Shown here: positions 5,491 to 8,238 of the stretch, one piece after another
How positions within the stretch are numbered: position 1 is the stretch's first letter
How the letters are laid out: every line of letters begins with the position of its first letter
Origin: Planctomycetota bacterium
GTDB lineage: Bacteria > Planctomycetota > UBA8742 > SKZP01
Length of the DNA: 8,238 nt
Assembly: GCA_007127275.1 (NCBI GenBank)
Contig: SKZP01000100.1
Coordinates: 1-8,238, forward strand
Reading direction: 5' to 3'
The notes under the pieces: generated by a model
The model's input: only the letters and a program-made list of their open reading frames with translations
Told to the model about the DNA's origin: nothing
Databases searched by the model: none
Position numbers and translations under genes: made by a program

Positions 5491-7335
5491 CTACCGATCA
5501 TTTATTGTGCGGACGTTTACTTCCAACTCGTGGCGACGCTCGGGATTGTCCCGCTCGACGCAGTAGACGCGCAACGTGCCCACTTCGGTGACGTCCACTT
5601 CGAGGCGCACCGGCACCCGACTGCCCGGCTCCTGGCCGTCGCTCGGCTCGACGGTCGCCTCGAGGCGGGCAATCTCGCTCAACTCGGCGGTTTCCTCGAG
5701 CAACTCGCCGGGGGCGTCCTCTTTGCGAACCGGGCTTGCGAGGAAGGGGAACTCGGCGGTCTCGCCGACGACGAGTTCGAATTCGGCGGCGGAAGGCAGT
5801 TCGACGGTGGAGCCCTCTTCGGTGCCGAAGGGCAACACGCACAGAGCGCGCATCGGCGTGGGAAGCCCGGGCACGGCGGGGGCGGCCCCTTCCACGCCGA
5901 GGTAGTAGGTTTGCGCGACGCCGCCGCGAATACGGATGCCTTTGCCGAGCGTTTGCGTAAAGCCGTAGCGCACCGCCCCTTGAGAGACGGCGAGTTCGAG
6001 GCTCGCGTGGGTGAGCACCCGTGGCGCCTCGCCGTACCAGTCGCCGAGGATGCCGACGACACGCTCACGCAATTGCGGCGCCATCATCACCCCCCCGTTG
6101 AACAGCACCGCCGTCGGCTCGACCTCGTCGCTTCCGCCGTTCGAGCCGCTTTTGCTCGCCGTGGCGAGGAAGGCGGCGAGGTGGCGCGTGATCGCCGCGT
6201 CGGAAGCATACGGCAAGCCGACCTCGCGCAAGCCGAGCTTCGCGCCGCGGGCGGGCCGGTCGTCGCGGCCGGCCTCGGGAAAGAAGCCCTCGACCAGCAC
6301 TTGCTCGACGTCCTCGCGCTTGAGTTCCACCTTGATCGTGCCGCCGATCATTTTCGAGCCGGAGCCGAGCACCGAGATCGGCACCGCCTCCTTCTCGCCG
6401 GCGAGCAAGGTTTCCTTCGCGCTTGAGCACAGGCGGATCAGCGCGAGCATCTGTTGCGTGTCGAGGGACTTGCCCTTCTCTTCTTGGATGCGGCTGCGCA
6501 GTGTATGCGCGAGCAAGAGGTCCATGTTGTCGCCGCCGACGAGCAGGTGCTCGCCGACCGCGAGGCGCTCCAGCGTGAGGTCCCCCTCTTCTTCACCGAC
6601 GCGGATGACGGTGAAGTCGGTGGTGCCACCGCCGACGTCGCAAACGAGCACGACGTCGTCGACGTTTACCTCGTCGCGCCAGGCCTCTTGCTTTGCCTGC
6701 AGCCACGCATAGAAGCTCGCCTGCGGCTCCTCGAGCAAGGTGACGTTCTTGAGGCCCGCTTTCGCCGCCGCTTGCATGGTGAGTTCACGCGCCACGGAGT
6801 CGAAACTCGCCGGAATGGTCAGCACGACCGGGCACTTGCCGAGGCCTTCCTTCTTGATGCGCTTTTCGTCCCCTTCGAGAACCACATGCTCGAACGCCTC
6901 CCGCAGGTGCGTCAGATAGCGCGCCGAGGCCTCGATCGGGCTGACCTTCTCCACCTCCTCACTGGTGTGCCACGGCAAGAGATCCGCTTCGCGGTCGACA
7001 CCGGCGTGGCTCAACCAGGACTTCGCCGAGGCGACGAGGCAGCCCGGCCGCTCCGCCCCACGCTCACGCGCCCACAAGCCCACGGCATGCTCCCGCGCCT
7101 CCGCCCACGGCAACGAAAGGTCCAGCTTTTCGCGCTCCGCCTTCGCCGGATGAAACGCAAACGACGGCAGCAACGGCCGCTCGACCACCGCCCCCGGCTT
7201 CTCCAGCTGTGGCACCTCCAGCACATGCACCGGCGGCTCCGGCATCTCCTCGGTGGCCTCTTCAAGGTCCAGATAGGCGAGGGCAGAGTTCGTCGTGCCC
7301 AGATCAATGCCGACAATGTACCGCGCAGTGGCCAT
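5491..7335 (-). CDS. Hsp70-family ATPase/chaperone lacking the helical lid
   Basis: 614 aa from ATG 7335. The actin-like nucleotide-binding domain is complete: phosphate loop 1 GIDLGTTNS (residues 9-17), phosphate loop 2 DVGGGTTDF (233-241), and the adenosine motif LFNGG (about 411-415). The segment PASFDSVARELTMQAAAKAGL and the following LLEEPQASFYAW match the Hsp70 core. A short beta-rich C-terminal region (about 480-614) ends in VTEVGTLRVYCVERDN...LEVNVR, equivalent to the end of DnaK's substrate-binding beta-sandwich; the alpha-helical lid is absent. Thus it is not the housekeeping DnaK but a divergent Hsp70 paralogue. No DnaJ or GrpE gene is nearby. AGGAG nine bases upstream supports ATG 7335; the in-frame ATG 7371 would put that site inside the gene. 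An extended -10 promoter lies about 60 nt upstream. A four-TM protein gene follows after 100 nt. Confidence 0.94.
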   Translation of the reverse strand: MATARYIVGIDLGTTNSALAYLDLEEATEEMPEPPVHVLEVPQLEKPGAVVERPLLPSFAFHPAKAEREKLDLSLPWAEAREHAVGLWARERGAERPGCLVASAKSWLSHAGVDREADLLPWHTSEEVEKVSPIEASARYLTHLREAFEHVVLEGDEKRIKKEGLGKCPVVLTIPASFDSVARELTMQAAAKAGLKNVTLLEEPQASFYAWLQAKQEAWRDEVNVDDVVLVCDVGGGTTDFTVIRVGEEEGDLTLERLAVGEHLLVGGDNMDLLLAHTLRSRIQEEKGKSLDTQQMLALIRLCSSAKETLLAGEKEAVPISVLGSGSKMIGGTIKVELKREDVEQVLVEGFFPEAGRDDRPARGAKLGLREVGLPYASDAAITRHLAAFLATASKSGSNGGSDEVEPTAVLFNGGVMMAPQLRERVVGILGDWYGEAPRVLTHASLELAVSQGAVRYGFTQTLGKGIRIRGGVAQTYYLGVEGAAPAVPGLPTPMRALCVLPFGTEEGSTVELPSAAEFELVVGETAEFPFLASPVRKEDAPGELLEETAELSEIARLEATVEPSDGQEPGSRVPVRLEVDVTEVGTLRVYCVERDNPERRHELEVNVRTINDR

Positions 7336-7394
7336 ACGAACGCGCTCCTTGCTGCTACCGAAAGGATTCACCGCAGGTCATATCAACGGCGCGG

Positions 7395-7403
7395 AGTATA
7401 GCA
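7395..7403 (-). promoter_or_regulatory. Extended -10 promoter for the Hsp70-family operon
   Basis: Read on the minus strand, TGC-TATACT fits an extended -10 element (TGnTATAAT) with one mismatch in the hexamer. No good -35 lies 17 bases further upstream, which is tolerable for extended -10 promoters. The predicted transcript would begin near 7388, giving a leader of about 50 nt that includes the ribosome binding site. The remainder of the divergent gap (7336-7533) shows no clear plus-strand promoter. Confidence 0.45.
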
Positions 7404-7533
7404 AGGTCGCCTGTTGTGCTGAGCGGTACCGACTGATTGTGTGGTGTGCCTCCGAATTCCGTGAACGTTTGGCGCCGTTGGACGTTGAGTTTCTTGTGGG
7501 CCTTACCGCTACCGTTGCAGACGTACATCATTC

Positions 7534-7818
7534 ATGAAATCCGCCACCGCCTACTCGTCGAACGAATCCTACCCGTCCGGCCGCAGCCGCCTTGCCACTA
7601 TCGTCGGCAGTGCGGGCCTCGTGTTGCTGGTCGCGGGGATAATCTGGTTCATCACCCCGCTGCAAGAGTCCACGAACGACACCGACGACGTGGACACACC
7701 GCGAGACCACCGCTTGCTACCAAGCGGCACCCCACGTGAAGACCTGCCGGAGCCACCGGAGATCAGGCCGGAGGACGTCACGGATCAACCGCCCGCGGAG
7801 CAAGACTCACAAGAATAG
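7534..7818 (+). CDS. Small single-TM protein of unknown function
   Basis: 94 aa. A short Ser/Tyr-rich N-terminus with two arginines (R17, R19) precedes one hydrophobic segment (about 21-41, ending WFITPL), which should act as a signal anchor. The C-terminal half (43-94) is acidic and Pro-rich with repeated Asp, Glu and Pro, and is probably disordered outside the membrane. No family is recognised. Codon use is GC-rich at third positions, as in neighbouring genes. There is no obvious Shine-Dalgarno site before ATG 7534, so start or expression is less certain. It is divergent from the Hsp70-family gene and 231 nt upstream of another membrane-anchored protein on the same strand. Confidence 0.65.
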   Translation: MKSATAYSSNESYPSGRSRLATIVGSAGLVLLVAGIIWFITPLQESTNDTDDVDTPRDHRLLPSGTPREDLPEPPEIRPEDVTDQPPAEQDSQE

Positions 7819-8049
7819 CTGCCACGGTATTGTTGCGGCAGCGCGTCGAACAGGCTGCGGGGGTGTCGCTTTGCTTCCGTGGGTCGTTGTCGCCCACCGT
7901 GATGCGGTGGCGAACACACTCGAAGAATTTGCTGCCCATGCGCTCGATGTCGCGCAGTTGCGTTGACGGTCCTTCATTGGATTGGCCACCGGTGATACTG
8001 CTTTGCTGTCCTTGCGTGTCGAACTCGACCGAGAAAGGCATGTCCTTAT
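7819..8049. other. Intergenic region with small hairpin
   Basis: 231 nt between two plus-strand genes. It contains a hairpin CCACCG (7894-7899), loop TGATG, CGGTGG (7905-7910), too far downstream and without a T-run to be a clear terminator. AAAGG at 8034-8038 is the likely ribosome binding site of the next gene. A minus-strand open frame crosses this region but is not well supported. Confidence 0.5.
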
Positions 8050-8238
8050 ATGAAACGGTTCATGGGACTGATGATGCTGGTCGTCGGCGCCGCCGCCGTC
8101 TACCAGGGGGCGCTCGACTTCCAAGAGCGGCTTGGCGAGTTCGAGGCGCAGGAACTTTCCGTGGCGGAGGTGGTCGAGAACGGCTACGGAGAGAATGGCC
8201 ACGTGGCTTTGCGCGACTACGTGCCGCTCGAGATACCC
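8050..8238 (+). CDS. Membrane-anchored protein, partial (cut by the right edge)
   Basis: Only the first 63 residues are present and the frame is open to the window end. The start MKRF is followed by a hydrophobic stretch (about 4-22, Met/Leu/Val/Ala-rich) that reads as a signal peptide or signal anchor. After that comes an acidic region rich in Glu, then GYGENGHVALRDYVPLEIP. I do not recognise a family from this fragment. ATG 8050 is preceded by AAAGG at 8034-8038, a rather long spacing of 11 bases. An ATG at 8040 is in another frame. It may belong with the small single-TM gene upstream on the same strand. Confidence 0.7.
   Translation, partial: MKRFMGLMMLVVGAAAVYQGALDFQERLGEFEAQELSVAEVVENGYGENGHVALRDYVPLEIP

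Noticed and set aside
5530..6426. Plus-strand open frame of 298 codons opposite the Hsp70-family gene
   Set aside because: It is the antisense shadow of a clear Hsp70 coding sequence. The same holds for 6454-7401.
7778..8041. Minus-strand open frame of 87 codons between the last two genes
   Set aside because: The start has its only ribosome-site match (AAGGA) one base away, too close. It overlaps the end of the preceding plus-strand gene by about 40 nt and shows no domain. It is not impossible, but I cannot support it.
1..8238. tRNA, rRNA, insertion sequence, toxin-antitoxin or phage-defence genes
   Set aside because: I found no transposase, integrase, tRNA-like cloverleaf, nuclease or toxin motif in any supported frame.

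Overview
The window is GC-rich, with C/G favoured at third codon positions in the coding regions. Its gene content is receiver and HPt phosphorelay proteins without a kinase, a divergent Hsp70, a Fur-family regulator and several lineage-specific membrane proteins, plus abundant short palindromic and heptanucleotide repeats. This suggests a large-genome deltaproteobacterial-type organism (Myxococcota or Bradymonadia-like). That placement is inference from style; nothing here, such as rRNA, proves it.

Layout. 1-626: no convincing gene, but several copies of a CCCACGGGC/GCCCGTGGG palindromic repeat. 627-2903 (+): a two-gene phosphorelay operon, a double-receiver protein followed by an HPt-receiver protein. 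The junction (1772-1970) is an unusual heptanucleotide repeat element. Both genes lie in the same reading frame and are separated by one in-frame TGA. 2904-2982: convergent intergenic gap holding another palindrome. 2983-4256 (-): a Fur-family metalloregulator followed by a two-TM protein with a possible PH-like tail. 4257-4655: about 400 nt without a gene, with nested inverted and direct repeats. 4656-7335 (-): an Hsp70-family ATPase lacking the helical lid, followed by a four-TM membrane protein, probably one operon read from an extended -10 promoter near 7400. 7534-8238 (+): a small single-TM protein and the start of another membrane-anchored protein cut by the window edge.

How the genes may work together. 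The two receiver/HPt genes supply three receiver domains and one HPt histidine but no kinase and no output domain, so they look like the middle of a multistep phosphorelay fed and read by proteins encoded elsewhere. The Hsp70 and the four-TM protein look like a chaperone/membrane pair. The Fur homologue probably controls its own two-gene unit.

The most interesting region is the heptad element at 1772-1970. Its present copy number keeps a GTG start with a good ribosome binding site in frame with the HPt-receiver, while a second start with its own ribosome binding site lies one frame away. A change of one heptad would exchange them, so the locus has the architecture of a slippage switch or of a gene split by a repeat insertion.
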